64,000 bases of DNA from M0027 sp021713415 (GTDB lineage Bacteria > Pseudomonadota > Gammaproteobacteria > Francisellales > Francisellaceae), in assembly GCA_021713415.1 (NCBI GenBank), contig JAKJJQ010000009.1:1-64000 (forward strand). The letters are read 5' to 3'. Each line of letters starts with the position of its first letter. Position 1 is the stretch's first letter. This document shows, one piece after another, positions 25,332-33,855 of the stretch. The notes under the pieces are model-generated. The model was not told where the DNA came from, made no database searches, and saw only the letters and a list, made by a program, of their open reading frames with translations. The translations under genes were made by a program, and so were the position numbers.

Positions 25332-25798
25332 AATGCCTTATCCCGGTATGCTGCCATCAAATCAGCTGAAGCAACTAGCTGACCGTCTACTCTTGCTTCT
25401 GCTCTACAGAAGAAAATACTACTTTTTTGTTTAATCAGCTCAGCTGTAATAACTAACTGATCGCCTGGAATGACAGGTCGCTTAATTCTCACTTTATCAA
25501 TTCCTGCTAAAAAGAAGATTTTATTTTCATCGCCTTTAAGCATATTTGCTTCTATTCTAGCATGGGCTACCAAAGCTGTCGCCTGCGCCATTGCCTCAAC
25601 AATTAAAACACCTGGCATTACAGGGTTTTCTGGAAAATGCCCCGTAAAATGAGGTTCATTAGCTGTAACATTTTTAATTGCCTTAACATGATTAACATCA
25701 ACTTCAAGTACTCGGTCTATTAATAAAAAAGGATACCTATGAGGTAATAAATTCAAAATTTCATAAATATCCTTTGAAGTAGTTGTTTGATTTTCCAT
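25328..25798 (-). CDS. fabZ: 3-hydroxyacyl-[ACP] dehydratase FabZ
   Basis: The 156-residue hot-dog-fold enzyme has LLPHRYPFLLIDRV and the active-site block HFPENPVMPGVLIVEAMAQ, holding the catalytic His and Glu. It dehydrates 3-hydroxyacyl-ACP in fatty acid elongation and competes with LpxA/LpxD for the same acyl-ACP pool, so its place between their genes is functional and conserved. It has a short N-terminal extension. Confidence 0.97.
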   Translation of the reverse strand: MENQTTTSKDIYEILNLLPHRYPFLLIDRVLEVDVNHVKAIKNVTANEPHFTGHFPENPVMPGVLIVEAMAQATALVAHARIEANMLKGDENKIFFLAGIDKVRIKRPVIPGDQLVITAELIKQKSSIFFCRAEARVDGQLVASADLMAAYRDKAL

Positions 25799-25840
25799 CT
25801 AAATATTTTTCCTGATAATAATTTTTAATTAAAGTAAATA

Positions 25841-26881
25841 TCAATCTTTTTGCTCTAACTGATCAATTTTTTTCTCAAGTTCTTTTATTTTAGCATACGC
25901 CTTATCTAAACGATTGATACGAGCAATATTTTTACGCCACTGATGATATGGTTTAGCCGGTGTACCTGAGGCATAAGCACCTGGCTCTGTCAAAGATTTA
26001 CTAACGCCAGCTTTAGCTGCAACCATAACGTGATCAACAATTTCAATATGCCCTGTAATCCCTGCAGCACCACCAATTAAGCAATCAGCACCAACTTTAG
26101 TACTTCCAGCAACACCAGCTTGGGCCGCCATTGCCGTATTTTTACCAATTTGTACATTGTGTGCTACCTGAACTAAATTATCAATTTTAACACCATCATG
26201 GATTACTGTATCATCAATTGTCCCACGATCAATTGTTGTATTTGAGCCAATTTCAACATCTTCACCAATACTAACACCACCTAATTGTGGTACTTTAACC
26301 CACTGCCCTGATTCATCTTTTGCATTACCAAAACCATCACTGCCAATAACAGCACCTGGGTGGACTCTGGAGTTAGAACCAATTTTAACATCATGACATA
26401 TCGTTACATTAGGATGAATTATCACATTTTCACTAATATGACAGTGATCTGATATCACTGTATTTGCCCAAATTTGCACGTTTGAACCAATTGTTGTATG
26501 GGCGCCTATAATAACATTTGCTCCTATTGCAGCTAAAGGATCAACTTTTGCTGTTTCATCAATTTTAGCTGTTGAATCAATACCAGGTTTCAACCTTGGT
26601 GATTTATCAAATAATTCAGCAACTTTAGCAAAAGCAAAATAAGGATCTTTTAGTACAATTGCATCAACAGGACATATCTCTGCAGCATCCGATGTTAATA
26701 AAACAGCTGTTGCATCTGTATTTTTCAAATCATTAATATATTTTGGGTTTGCCAAAAAAGACAAATAACCTTTTTTAGCACCTTTTAATGTCGCAATACC
26801 TTTAACAGTTGCTTTTGGATCGCCTCTTAAAGTACCCCCTAATTGAATAGCCAATTCAGATAAATTATAGGAAATTGCCAT
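25841..26881 (-). CDS. lpxD: UDP-3-O-acylglucosamine N-acyltransferase
   Basis: The 346-residue protein has the LpxD N-terminal uridine-binding domain (residues 1-100, with YLSFLANPKY) and a hexapeptide-repeat beta helix. Family segments VIGSDGFGNAKDESGQWVKVPQLGGV and the active-site region NLVQVAHNVQIGKNTAMAAQAGVAGS are present, followed by a C-terminal helix with HQWRKNIARI. It performs the third lipid A step. It lies 42 bases upstream of fabZ and about 100 bases downstream of skp. Confidence 0.97.
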   Translation of the reverse strand: MAISYNLSELAIQLGGTLRGDPKATVKGIATLKGAKKGYLSFLANPKYINDLKNTDATAVLLTSDAAEICPVDAIVLKDPYFAFAKVAELFDKSPRLKPGIDSTAKIDETAKVDPLAAIGANVIIGAHTTIGSNVQIWANTVISDHCHISENVIIHPNVTICHDVKIGSNSRVHPGAVIGSDGFGNAKDESGQWVKVPQLGGVSIGEDVEIGSNTTIDRGTIDDTVIHDGVKIDNLVQVAHNVQIGKNTAMAAQAGVAGSTKVGADCLIGGAAGITGHIEIVDHVMVAAKAGVSKSLTEPGAYASGTPAKPYHQWRKNIARINRLDKAYAKIKELEKKIDQLEQKD

Positions 26882-26983
26882 AGATAATATATCCTTTATG
26901 TATATTTTAAATTACGTATCCTTTAGCTATAAAAAAGGCAAATGTTTTTTATAGCTATATCAAACAATCATTTAATTCAATGA

Positions 26984-27511
26984 TTATGATCTAGATGCAT
27001 CGGCATCCATTTGTTTAACAATAGCATCTGTTACATCAAATGAATCTTTATAAAAAGGTGCTGCTTGTTTAACAACAATTAAGTCATAACCTTCTTTTTT
27101 GCCTACCTCAGAAACTGATTGAGAAAACTCTTTTTCAAAAACTTGTGCTAGTTGCTGGCTTTTTTGCGTATCTTGTTGGCGGATTTGCATGTATTTTTGC
27201 TGGAATGCTTGCATTTTTGCATTCAATTGGGCTTGCTTTTTATTAAAATCGCTTTCTGATAAACTAGGTTTATCTTTTTCCAATTGCTTAGCTTGGCTTG
27301 CTAAATCTTGTTGTTCTTTAGTTAATGCTTGTACTTCTGGCTTTAAACTATCACGTACTTTATTTGCAGTTGCTTGTCCTTGAGGTACTTGTTGATAAAC
27401 TTTTGCTGCATCAACAACACCAATCTTCATTGTACTATCAGCAATTGCTGAACCAGTTAAAACTGCACTTGAAACTAGCGCAGCTGTTAATATTTTTGTC
27501 ATTATTTTCAT
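26984..27511 (-). CDS. skp: Periplasmic chaperone Skp/OmpH
   Basis: The start ATG 27511 is chosen because GGAGAG lies about 7 bases upstream; in-frame starts at 27517 and 27526 are closer to or ahead of it. The 175-residue product has a signal peptide (TKILTAALVSSAVLTGSAIA) and the Skp pattern: IGVVDAAKVYQQVPQGQ, a long charged coiled coil (about residues 50-120, Gln/Lys-rich) and the closing KKEGYDLIVVKQAAPF. Skp trimers hold unfolded outer-membrane proteins. bamA, its usual neighbour upstream, is missing and is replaced by a divergent barrel-protein gene. Confidence 0.93.
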   Translation of the reverse strand: MKIMTKILTAALVSSAVLTGSAIADSTMKIGVVDAAKVYQQVPQGQATANKVRDSLKPEVQALTKEQQDLASQAKQLEKDKPSLSESDFNKKQAQLNAKMQAFQQKYMQIRQQDTQKSQQLAQVFEKEFSQSVSEVGKKEGYDLIVVKQAAPFYKDSFDVTDAIVKQMDADASRS

Positions 27512-27528
27512 TTTCATGCTCTCCAAGT

Positions 27529-27564
27529 TACATTAATATAGACTCTGCCATACATTAATATGGA
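27529..27564. promoter_or_regulatory. Direct repeat in the skp/outer-membrane-protein divergent promoter
   Basis: TACATTAATATAGA (27529-27542) and TACATTAATATGGA (27551-27564) are nearly identical and 22 bases apart, two helical turns. They lie between divergent skp and the barrel-protein gene. They may bind a regulator or reflect two promoter elements. Confidence 0.35.
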
Positions 27565-27634
27565 TTACCCTATATTACAAGGGGAAAACTAACTTTTAAC
27601 AGAAAGTTTATAAAATTTTGGAGACGATTTAACA

Positions 27635-28435
27635 ATGAGTTTTAAATTAAAATCAATTACCTATTTAATAATAAGTCTATTATCTTTAAGTTATCAATTT
27701 GCTTATGCTAATGATAAACCACAAGATAACAGAAAAGCTTCAATTAGCATATCGCCTAAATTTGGTTACTATCGTTATGAAGAGCCTGACATTATGGAAA
27801 TAAAAGGTCCACTTATTGGTTTAAGCTCAGAAACTCAAATACCATTACCACATAAGTTTTCAGTTAGATTATTCGTAAGAAGTGCCTATAACTTTGGTAG
27901 TTACAGTTCAACTTCAAGTGGCGATCAAGATAATGACAATAGTTGGTTGATTAATATCGCCCCATCTGTTGGTTACTCTTTTATATTTAACAATGGTTTT
28001 ACACTTACACCATACACAGGTTTTGGTTATCGTTACTTAAATAATGACTCTAGTGGCGATACAACAACAACTGGTCATTTTGGTTATCTAAGAGAATCAA
28101 ACTATTTTTATTGGCCGATTGGGCTTGATATAAAGCTTAAACAAGGAAAATGGTCATACCGAGGTGTTTTTGAATATGACTATTTAATCGTTGGTTACCA
28201 ATATAGTCATCTGCCTGCATCATTTGGTGGTACCATTTCAAACAAGCAAACCCAAGGGTATGGTCTTAATGGAAAATTAGAAATTGCTTATCAAGTTTCA
28301 CAACGTGTTCAAATTGGTGTGGGACCATATATTCGCTATTGGAACATAAAAGAGTCTGAAGTTGATAAAGGATTTGTAGAACCTGATAATAATACATTCG
28401 AAGCTGGTGGCTTTATTAGTTTTATCTTTAGCTAA
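27635..28435 (+). CDS. Outer-membrane beta-barrel protein
   Basis: The 266-residue protein has a signal peptide (residues 1-25, ending AYA) and alternating strands rich in aromatic girdle residues (ISISPKFGYYRYE, FGYRYLNND, SYRGVFEYDYLIVGY). It closes with GGFISFIFS, a terminal-Phe-type strand with the aromatic residue one before the last Ser. An 8-12-strand barrel would fit the size. No enzymatic motif is seen, and I do not recognise a named family. It follows GGAGA, 11 bases before ATG. It is divergent from skp, the chaperone for such proteins. Confidence 0.7.
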   Translation: MSFKLKSITYLIISLLSLSYQFAYANDKPQDNRKASISISPKFGYYRYEEPDIMEIKGPLIGLSSETQIPLPHKFSVRLFVRSAYNFGSYSSTSSGDQDNDNSWLINIAPSVGYSFIFNNGFTLTPYTGFGYRYLNNDSSGDTTTTGHFGYLRESNYFYWPIGLDIKLKQGKWSYRGVFEYDYLIVGYQYSHLPASFGGTISNKQTQGYGLNGKLEIAYQVSQRVQIGVGPYIRYWNIKESEVDKGFVEPDNNTFEAGGFISFIFS

Positions 28436-28531
28436 CTATTACTGATTAACTGCTAGGTTATTTTGACAAATCTGATAAAGCATGTTAAAAAATTTAATTA
28501 CTTTCATCTAACTACTTTATATTCTTACACA

Positions 28532-29557
28532 ATGAACAACAAAAAAGTCTACATTGCCTATACTGGTGGCACAATTGGCATGCTACCATCTGATTCCGGC
28601 TACCAAACAGCGCCTGGTTACTTAACAGAGCTTTTAAATACATTACCAATTTTTCATCATGAATCCTTACCTAAATTTGATATTTGTGAATACCCAAATT
28701 TAATCGATTCATCTAATGTCACTCCTGAAAATTGGTTAACTATAGCAAAAGATATTATTAATAATTATGATGACTATGATGGATTTGTTATTCTCCATGG
28801 TACAGATACATTAGCTTATACTGCATCTGCGCTGTCATTTATTCTTAAAAATTTAAATAAGCCAGTCATTTGTACTGGTGCTCAAATCCCTATTTGTGAA
28901 TTAAGAACAGATGCTGTTAATAATATTCTTGAAAGTTTAATCTTAGCTGGTAGTTATAAGATTCCAGAAGTTTGTATTTATTTTAATAAACAACTATTTA
29001 GAGGCAATCGCACAACAAAGCGTAGCGCTTCTTCTATTGATGCATTCCACTCACCAAATTGCTTGGCATTAGGAAAAGTAGCTGTTGATATTGAAATTTA
29101 CACCGATCGGTTCTTTAAACCAACTAACGGTGGATTAAAAATTCAAATGTTAAATATTTCTCAAGTAGCTGTACTTGCACTCTACCCTGGATTTGATTCA
29201 AGTATCTTATCTCATCTATATCAATCAGGCTTAGATGGCCTAATTTTAAAAACCTATGGTAGTGGCAATGCGCCATTAGATGACAAATTACTTGGCACTT
29301 TAAAAGAAGCTCGCCAATCAGGTATGGTTATTGTTAATTGCACTCAATGTGCAACTGGCTCTGTTAATATGAATAACTATGCATCAGGTCAAGGACTAAA
29401 AAAAGCAGGCGTTATTTCTGGATACGATATGACAGATGAAGCAGCACTAACTAAATTATTTTATTTATTTGGTCAAAATCTAACACAAAATGAAATTGAA
29501 CAGAAAATGCAGCTTAGCTTACGTGGTGAAATATCAGTTAATCACAAGCAGGATTAA
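28532..29557 (+). CDS. ansA: L-asparaginase I, cytoplasmic
   Basis: The ATG at 28532 gives 341 residues, close to E. coli AnsA (338), and starts just before the first strand; a TTG start at 28463 would add 23 unrelated residues. The two catalytic threonine motifs are present: YTGGTIGML (residues about 10-18) and LHGTDTLAYTAS (about 88-99). It hydrolyses asparagine to aspartate and ammonia. No signal peptide is present. Its 3' end overlaps the convergent trbB by 20 bases. Confidence 0.93.
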   Translation: MNNKKVYIAYTGGTIGMLPSDSGYQTAPGYLTELLNTLPIFHHESLPKFDICEYPNLIDSSNVTPENWLTIAKDIINNYDDYDGFVILHGTDTLAYTASALSFILKNLNKPVICTGAQIPICELRTDAVNNILESLILAGSYKIPEVCIYFNKQLFRGNRTTKRSASSIDAFHSPNCLALGKVAVDIEIYTDRFFKPTNGGLKIQMLNISQVAVLALYPGFDSSILSHLYQSGLDGLILKTYGSGNAPLDDKLLGTLKEARQSGMVIVNCTQCATGSVNMNNYASGQGLKKAGVISGYDMTDEAALTKLFYLFGQNLTQNEIEQKMQLSLRGEISVNHKQD

Positions 29558-30491
29558 GCTGATAACTTTCTCCATCATAACCATATAATTCAACCACATC
29601 AGTAATTTTACGTATACCAGCCTCACGATCTCTTTGGATAAATACAATTAAGTCAACTGCTTGCAAGATTAAACTTCTCGGCACTGTTACAACTGCTTCT
29701 TGAATTAAATCTTCTAAACGATAAGGGGTACTTTCTACACTATTGGCATGCAGTGTACATAAGCCTCCAGGATGTCCTGTATTCCAAGCTTTTAATAAAT
29801 CGAGCGCTGAACCATCTCTTACTTCACCAATAATAATTCGATCAGGTCGCATTCTTAAAGCACCTCGAACTAAGTCATGCATTGATACAGATTGTGAAGT
29901 CGTCATGGTAACTAAATCAGCCACTCTAGCTTGTAATTCTGGTAAATCTTCTAATACTAAAATTCGATCATTTGAACCGGTTAAAATATCTAATAAGGCA
30001 TTTGCAAATGTTGTTTTACCTGAGCCTGTACCACCAACAATAATAATATTTTTACGTTCTAGTACAGCTTTTTTTAAAAATTCACTTTGTTGTAATGTCA
30101 GCGCACCTTGTTTAACATAGTCTTCTAATGTAAAAATAGCACTGGCACGTCTTCTAATTGAAAAACAAGCTTGCTCTACCACAGGTGGCAGCCAACCTTG
30201 GAATCTTGCACCACCAAATGGTAGATCAGTTGCAACTTCAGGGTTTTTCTCATCCGCCACACCATTTTTATAGGAGGCAACTAATTTAACAATATTCGCA
30301 CTTTGCTGCGCTGATAAATATAAATCCGTTGCTACTTTGCCCTCACCATGACGCTCATAGTGAAGACGTCCATCTGGATTTAACATCACCTCAACTGTTT
30401 TATCATCATTTAAATAACCTAAGATCTCATCGCCAAAAGCCGTTTTAAGCATTGTAAATTTACGATCTGATATAATTTCTTCTGACTTCAT
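29538..30491 (-). CDS. trbB: TrbB/VirB11-type secretion ATPase
   Basis: The 317-residue hexameric ATPase has an N-terminal domain (EVMLNPDGRLHYERHGEG), Walker A GGTGSGKTTFAN at about residues 151-162, the Asp box LVLEDLPELQ, Walker B RPDRIIIGEVRDG and the His box LCTLHANS. It powers pilus assembly and substrate transfer at the inner membrane base. Here it is the last gene of the operon, whereas in RP4 trbB is first. It overlaps the TraF-like gene by 4 bases. Confidence 0.93.
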   Translation of the reverse strand: MKSEEIISDRKFTMLKTAFGDEILGYLNDDKTVEVMLNPDGRLHYERHGEGKVATDLYLSAQQSANIVKLVASYKNGVADEKNPEVATDLPFGGARFQGWLPPVVEQACFSIRRRASAIFTLEDYVKQGALTLQQSEFLKKAVLERKNIIIVGGTGSGKTTFANALLDILTGSNDRILVLEDLPELQARVADLVTMTTSQSVSMHDLVRGALRMRPDRIIIGEVRDGSALDLLKAWNTGHPGGLCTLHANSVESTPYRLEDLIQEAVVTVPRSLILQAVDLIVFIQRDREAGIRKITDVVELYGYDGESYQLNPACD

Positions 30492-31018
30492 AATTTAACC
30501 ACCTTGCCTAAGATATTTTGCTTTTTCACTACACCAAAATAACGACTATCAAATGAGTATGGACTACTAATACCCATAACCCAAAATTCATTCGCATTTA
30601 AATAGCGACACAATGTAATTGCAGGAAGCGCCCTACCTTTTCTATCTTTTTTAAGAATTGGTGCAATTTTCTGCTGATTAATCCATAAATAGCCGCCTTT
30701 AGCACAAATAAAATCACCTTTTGATGCTACAACTTCTTTTAATAATGGCTCTTTTTCAGACAACCAACCTCTTTTTAGAATTAAGTTTTCCACAGAAGTA
30801 TTGGGATAAAAAATAATATCATCACCAATATGATATTCTTTAGCTGGATATTGAAGATAAATACCTACAGGCATACTCTGTGTTCCTTGATACCTTAGCT
30901 GGATATTAAATAATTTTAAAATACTTACCATCAACCAACAGCTTAATAAAAAGCTAACTATTAATACTATGAACCAAATTGGTTTAATTTTAGCTTTTTT
31001 AACCGGATGGTTTTTCAT
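30488..31018 (-). CDS. traF: TraF-type S26 signal peptidase/pilin-processing protease
   Basis: The 176-residue protein has one N-terminal membrane anchor (residues about 14-36) and S26 peptidase boxes: the nucleophile in GTQSMPVGIY (Ser48), the likely general base in LLKEVVASKGD (Lys94) and a late SFDSRYFG box. In RP4, TraF matures and cyclises the TrbC pilin. A linked TrbC-like gene starts this operon, so a cyclic pilin is likely here too. It overlaps the trbL gene by 20 bases. Confidence 0.85.
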   Translation of the reverse strand: MKNHPVKKAKIKPIWFIVLIVSFLLSCWLMVSILKLFNIQLRYQGTQSMPVGIYLQYPAKEYHIGDDIIFYPNTSVENLILKRGWLSEKEPLLKEVVASKGDFICAKGGYLWINQQKIAPILKKDRKGRALPAITLCRYLNANEFWVMGISSPYSFDSRYFGVVKKQNILGKVVKL

Positions 31019-32177
31019 TCATTGCCTGCTTAACGGTTGCTTTTAGTTTTCGTAATGTATCATCTGATATACTGCTACTAATCGAGGCTGCATCACCAAT
31101 TTTAGCACCCTTAGCCGTTGCTGAGCCTGCGCCAGAAGAACTAACATTAACATTACTAGCTGAGCTTGTTGCACCTGATGGCGTTTGCGTTGATGTAATG
31201 GTACTTGCAGCTGCTAAGCCCTGGCCAGATGCTGCAAAAGCACCGCCTTGAGCACCTTGTACTACTCCACCAACAACGGTTGAAGTAACAACACCTCCAC
31301 CTTGATATCCTGAAACTACTGGCGTGCTAACACTCACTGTCGGTTGCCCTTGAATGCTTTCAAATAAGTTACTTCTAATCTTACCTACACCTTCTGCCAA
31401 TAGTCCTGGTAATTTATAAGCTAAAATTAGGATAACTAAAGAACTAAAAAATAATGCCAAAGGCTTCTCAAGCCCTGTTGTTGCTGAGATAGCTGGTAAT
31501 TTTAACTGACTACTTGTCCAAACAACATAACCAACACCTAAAACTAAAATAAGGCCAAATACTCGAACACTTGCTTTAAATACACCCTGTATAACGCTAT
31601 GTAATAAATCTTCAAATGGTTTAAATGCACCAAGCGGCATCATTAATAAAGCAACTAATGCCATCGCATAAAAAACGCTGACTAACAAAATAATTTGCGC
31701 ACCAATCAATGCAAATATAATCAGCATTCCAAAACCTAAAAATAAATAAATAAATGACATACCAACATTATAAGTACCGTATTCAACGGCTAGCTTTAAC
31801 ATTGAAATGCCACCTTTAAAGCCAATTTTCCACACATTACCAGCACTAAAAATATAACCCTTAGCTTCATCTCCAGATACTTTAAATGCGATCAATGTAA
31901 AGCCGTCAATTAACTGCTGTAATATATAAGGAAACATAGTAATAAATAAAAAAATCATGCCAATTTTTAATACTTTAACCGCCAGCATGCCTAAAGATTC
32001 ATCTTGCTTAATTACCCATGCTAATGCAAAAAGTACTAATTCTAATACAGCAATGGTTAATAAGATGGTAATAGAATAGCCTTTAACAATATCAATCGCT
32101 GCATTTACTTTAGTTATAAAAGTTACTTCAATCGTATTAAATAGTTTAGGGCCTAGTAACTGCATTGCATCTGCCAT
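30999..32177 (-). CDS. trbL: TrbL/VirB6-type inner-membrane channel protein
   Basis: The 392-residue protein has six or more membrane spans (first near residues 33-55, last near 225-245) and a C-terminal soluble tail from about residue 260 that is rich in Ser, Thr, Gly, Ala and Gln (low complexity, VVTSTVVGGVVQGAQGG). This matches TrbL/VirB6, the polytopic subunit of the inner-membrane complex. It lies 7 bases after the small exported-protein gene. The tail is longer than the channel requires and probably lies in the cytoplasm or periplasm as a flexible arm. Confidence 0.85.
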   Translation of the reverse strand: MADAMQLLGPKLFNTIEVTFITKVNAAIDIVKGYSITILLTIAVLELVLFALAWVIKQDESLGMLAVKVLKIGMIFLFITMFPYILQQLIDGFTLIAFKVSGDEAKGYIFSAGNVWKIGFKGGISMLKLAVEYGTYNVGMSFIYLFLGFGMLIIFALIGAQIILLVSVFYAMALVALLMMPLGAFKPFEDLLHSVIQGVFKASVRVFGLILVLGVGYVVWTSSQLKLPAISATTGLEKPLALFFSSLVILILAYKLPGLLAEGVGKIRSNLFESIQGQPTVSVSTPVVSGYQGGGVVTSTVVGGVVQGAQGGAFAASGQGLAAASTITSTQTPSGATSSASNVNVSSSGAGSATAKGAKIGDAASISSSISDDTLRKLKATVKQAMNEKPSG

Positions 32178-32184
32178 GATAAAT

Positions 32185-32559
32185 TTATCTCCCTAATACA
32201 TCAGAGTCGGATGAATCTTTTATCTTAAAACTACTTTGGTCAGAATAAGTACCACTATCAAAGCTACCTGATTCAAACTCAGAACTTGATGGATCTTTAC
32301 CTACTGTATCAAAAAAATCTTGTTTTGCTTGATCTTCAAATTTAAAGTTTTTAAATGTTTTTAATGCCTCTTTTGTCTTTTTATCCATTTGTGTTTGAAG
32401 AGCACTATTTTGGTTATTGGTCGTTGATGAGTTATTTTGATCTGTATTATTATTTGAGTCATAATTATTATCACTTGATGGTGTGTATAAAGCATATATC
32501 GAAATAGGAAAGCTAATAAATAAACTAAAAAACATTAAACAATATGCTAAATACCTCAT
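32185..32559 (-). CDS. Small exported low-complexity protein within the trb operon
   Basis: The 124-residue protein has a signal peptide (residues 1-23, MRYLAYCLMFFSLFISFPISIYA) and a mature part that is Asn/Ser/Asp-rich (SSDNNYDSNNNTDQNN) followed by a charged helical segment (KTKEALKTFKNFKFEDQAKQ). It sits between trbI and trbL, where RP4-type systems do not have such a gene; it could be a TrbK/VirB7- or VirB5-like accessory but shares no motif with them. There is a Cys in the signal region but no lipobox. Function unknown. Confidence 0.65.
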   Translation of the reverse strand: MRYLAYCLMFFSLFISFPISIYALYTPSSDNNYDSNNNTDQNNSSTTNNQNSALQTQMDKKTKEALKTFKNFKFEDQAKQDFFDTVGKDPSSSEFESGSFDSGTYSDQSSFKIKDSSDSDVLGR

Positions 32560-32569
32560 ACTTTCACCT

Positions 32570-33832
32570 TTATTGACCTATGGGTGAGATATGATAAGGC
32601 GGTAAAACAAGATCTTTTGTCACCATAACTGCAAAAGTTTTACCTGCGTTAATGATAATGGTTGGCTGAATATTCATACTACGATCAACCAATTTACCAC
32701 CAATCTCAGTTGCGGTTTGACCAATACTTTGGAATGCTGAGTTTACAGCAGTCGAACCTAAATTAGAATTACATGTATAATTACCACTACTATCATAACT
32801 ACAGCTCTGCGTATTATTATTCTGCTGATTTTGTGCAATTACTGCCGGAATATTAAAGACAGTCGCTAATGCAGCTGCACCAATTAATTGCATCCAGTGA
32901 TTATCAACTTCATCTTCTAAGCCAGAGACACCCATATCATCAACACCAACTTGATTCGGCAATACAATCGATGAACCATCAGGGCGAATAAGACGGATAA
33001 ATTTTGCTTGGAGCTGATATTGACCATAGGTAACACTTGAATTATAAAGCCCAATTAAGGTACTACCTTTAGGAATTAATAAATACTGGCCAGTTGCTGT
33101 ATCATAAACATTTTGATTTACACGTGCAACAACCGTACCCGGCAGGTTAGAAACAAGCTTTGTTTGTAAAATAGCTGGAATAACGCTACCAGCAAAAATT
33201 GTATATTTAGAAATCGGTTTTTGAATGGTATTTTGATTGGTAACATCTTTATCAACTTTACCTTCCATAAAACGCAAATTTTGTGCTTGAGGTGAATTAT
33301 CCTTATCAGACACTTGAGATTTTTTACCATCTTGATCTTTTTTCTGTTGCTGCGAAATCGGCCTTGGCGCACCACCTGGGAAGAATATAGAAGATGAGCC
33401 TGCTTCACGATCCATCGGTGATAATGGCTGCTGCTTGGGTGGTTGTTTACCTTGCTGTGCTTGAATTTTTGCAAGTTGTTGCTGCGTCTGCATTAATTGT
33501 CTTTGTAGTGTATTATATTTTTGTTCTAAATTATCTGGTATTTTCTCAATAATTTTTGTTTTTTCACCAACGCCTAGTAATTTATTGATTTCACTACTAT
33601 CTGCATAGCCTACATTACTAATCTGATTAACATCTGCACCTTGTGGCGACATATGAGCTAACTTATCTGAGCTTTGCTGATTACCTGATTGGTTTGGACC
33701 TGTAGAAAAGACCACCATTAATAACACCAACAAACCGACAATTCCACCAGTGATCATGATCAATTTTTTGTTCAATTCAATAGCTTTAGGTGGCTTTGCT
33801 TTCAAGTTAAATTCTTTATTTTCTTTCTTCAT
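32570..33832 (-). CDS. trbI: TrbI/VirB10-type scaffold protein
   Basis: ATG 33832 is preferred over an in-frame TTG at 33847 because GAGAA lies at ribosome-site distance. The 420-residue product has a cytoplasmic tail, one membrane span at about residues 25-45, a coiled-coil Gln-rich linker, a proline-rich stretch, and the C-terminal VirB10 domain from about residue 200 (FAGSVIPAILQTKLVSNLPGTVVA, IPKGSTLIGLYN, VDDMGVSGL) with the antenna helix ALATVFNIPAVIA. It spans both membranes and senses ATPase energy. Confidence 0.92.
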   Translation of the reverse strand: MKKENKEFNLKAKPPKAIELNKKLIMITGGIVGLLVLLMVVFSTGPNQSGNQQSSDKLAHMSPQGADVNQISNVGYADSSEINKLLGVGEKTKIIEKIPDNLEQKYNTLQRQLMQTQQQLAKIQAQQGKQPPKQQPLSPMDREAGSSSIFFPGGAPRPISQQQKKDQDGKKSQVSDKDNSPQAQNLRFMEGKVDKDVTNQNTIQKPISKYTIFAGSVIPAILQTKLVSNLPGTVVARVNQNVYDTATGQYLLIPKGSTLIGLYNSSVTYGQYQLQAKFIRLIRPDGSSIVLPNQVGVDDMGVSGLEDEVDNHWMQLIGAAALATVFNIPAVIAQNQQNNNTQSCSYDSSGNYTCNSNLGSTAVNSAFQSIGQTATEIGGKLVDRSMNIQPTIIINAGKTFAVMVTKDLVLPPYHISPIGQ

Positions 33833-33855
33833 AAGAAATATTCTCAAATTAATTT

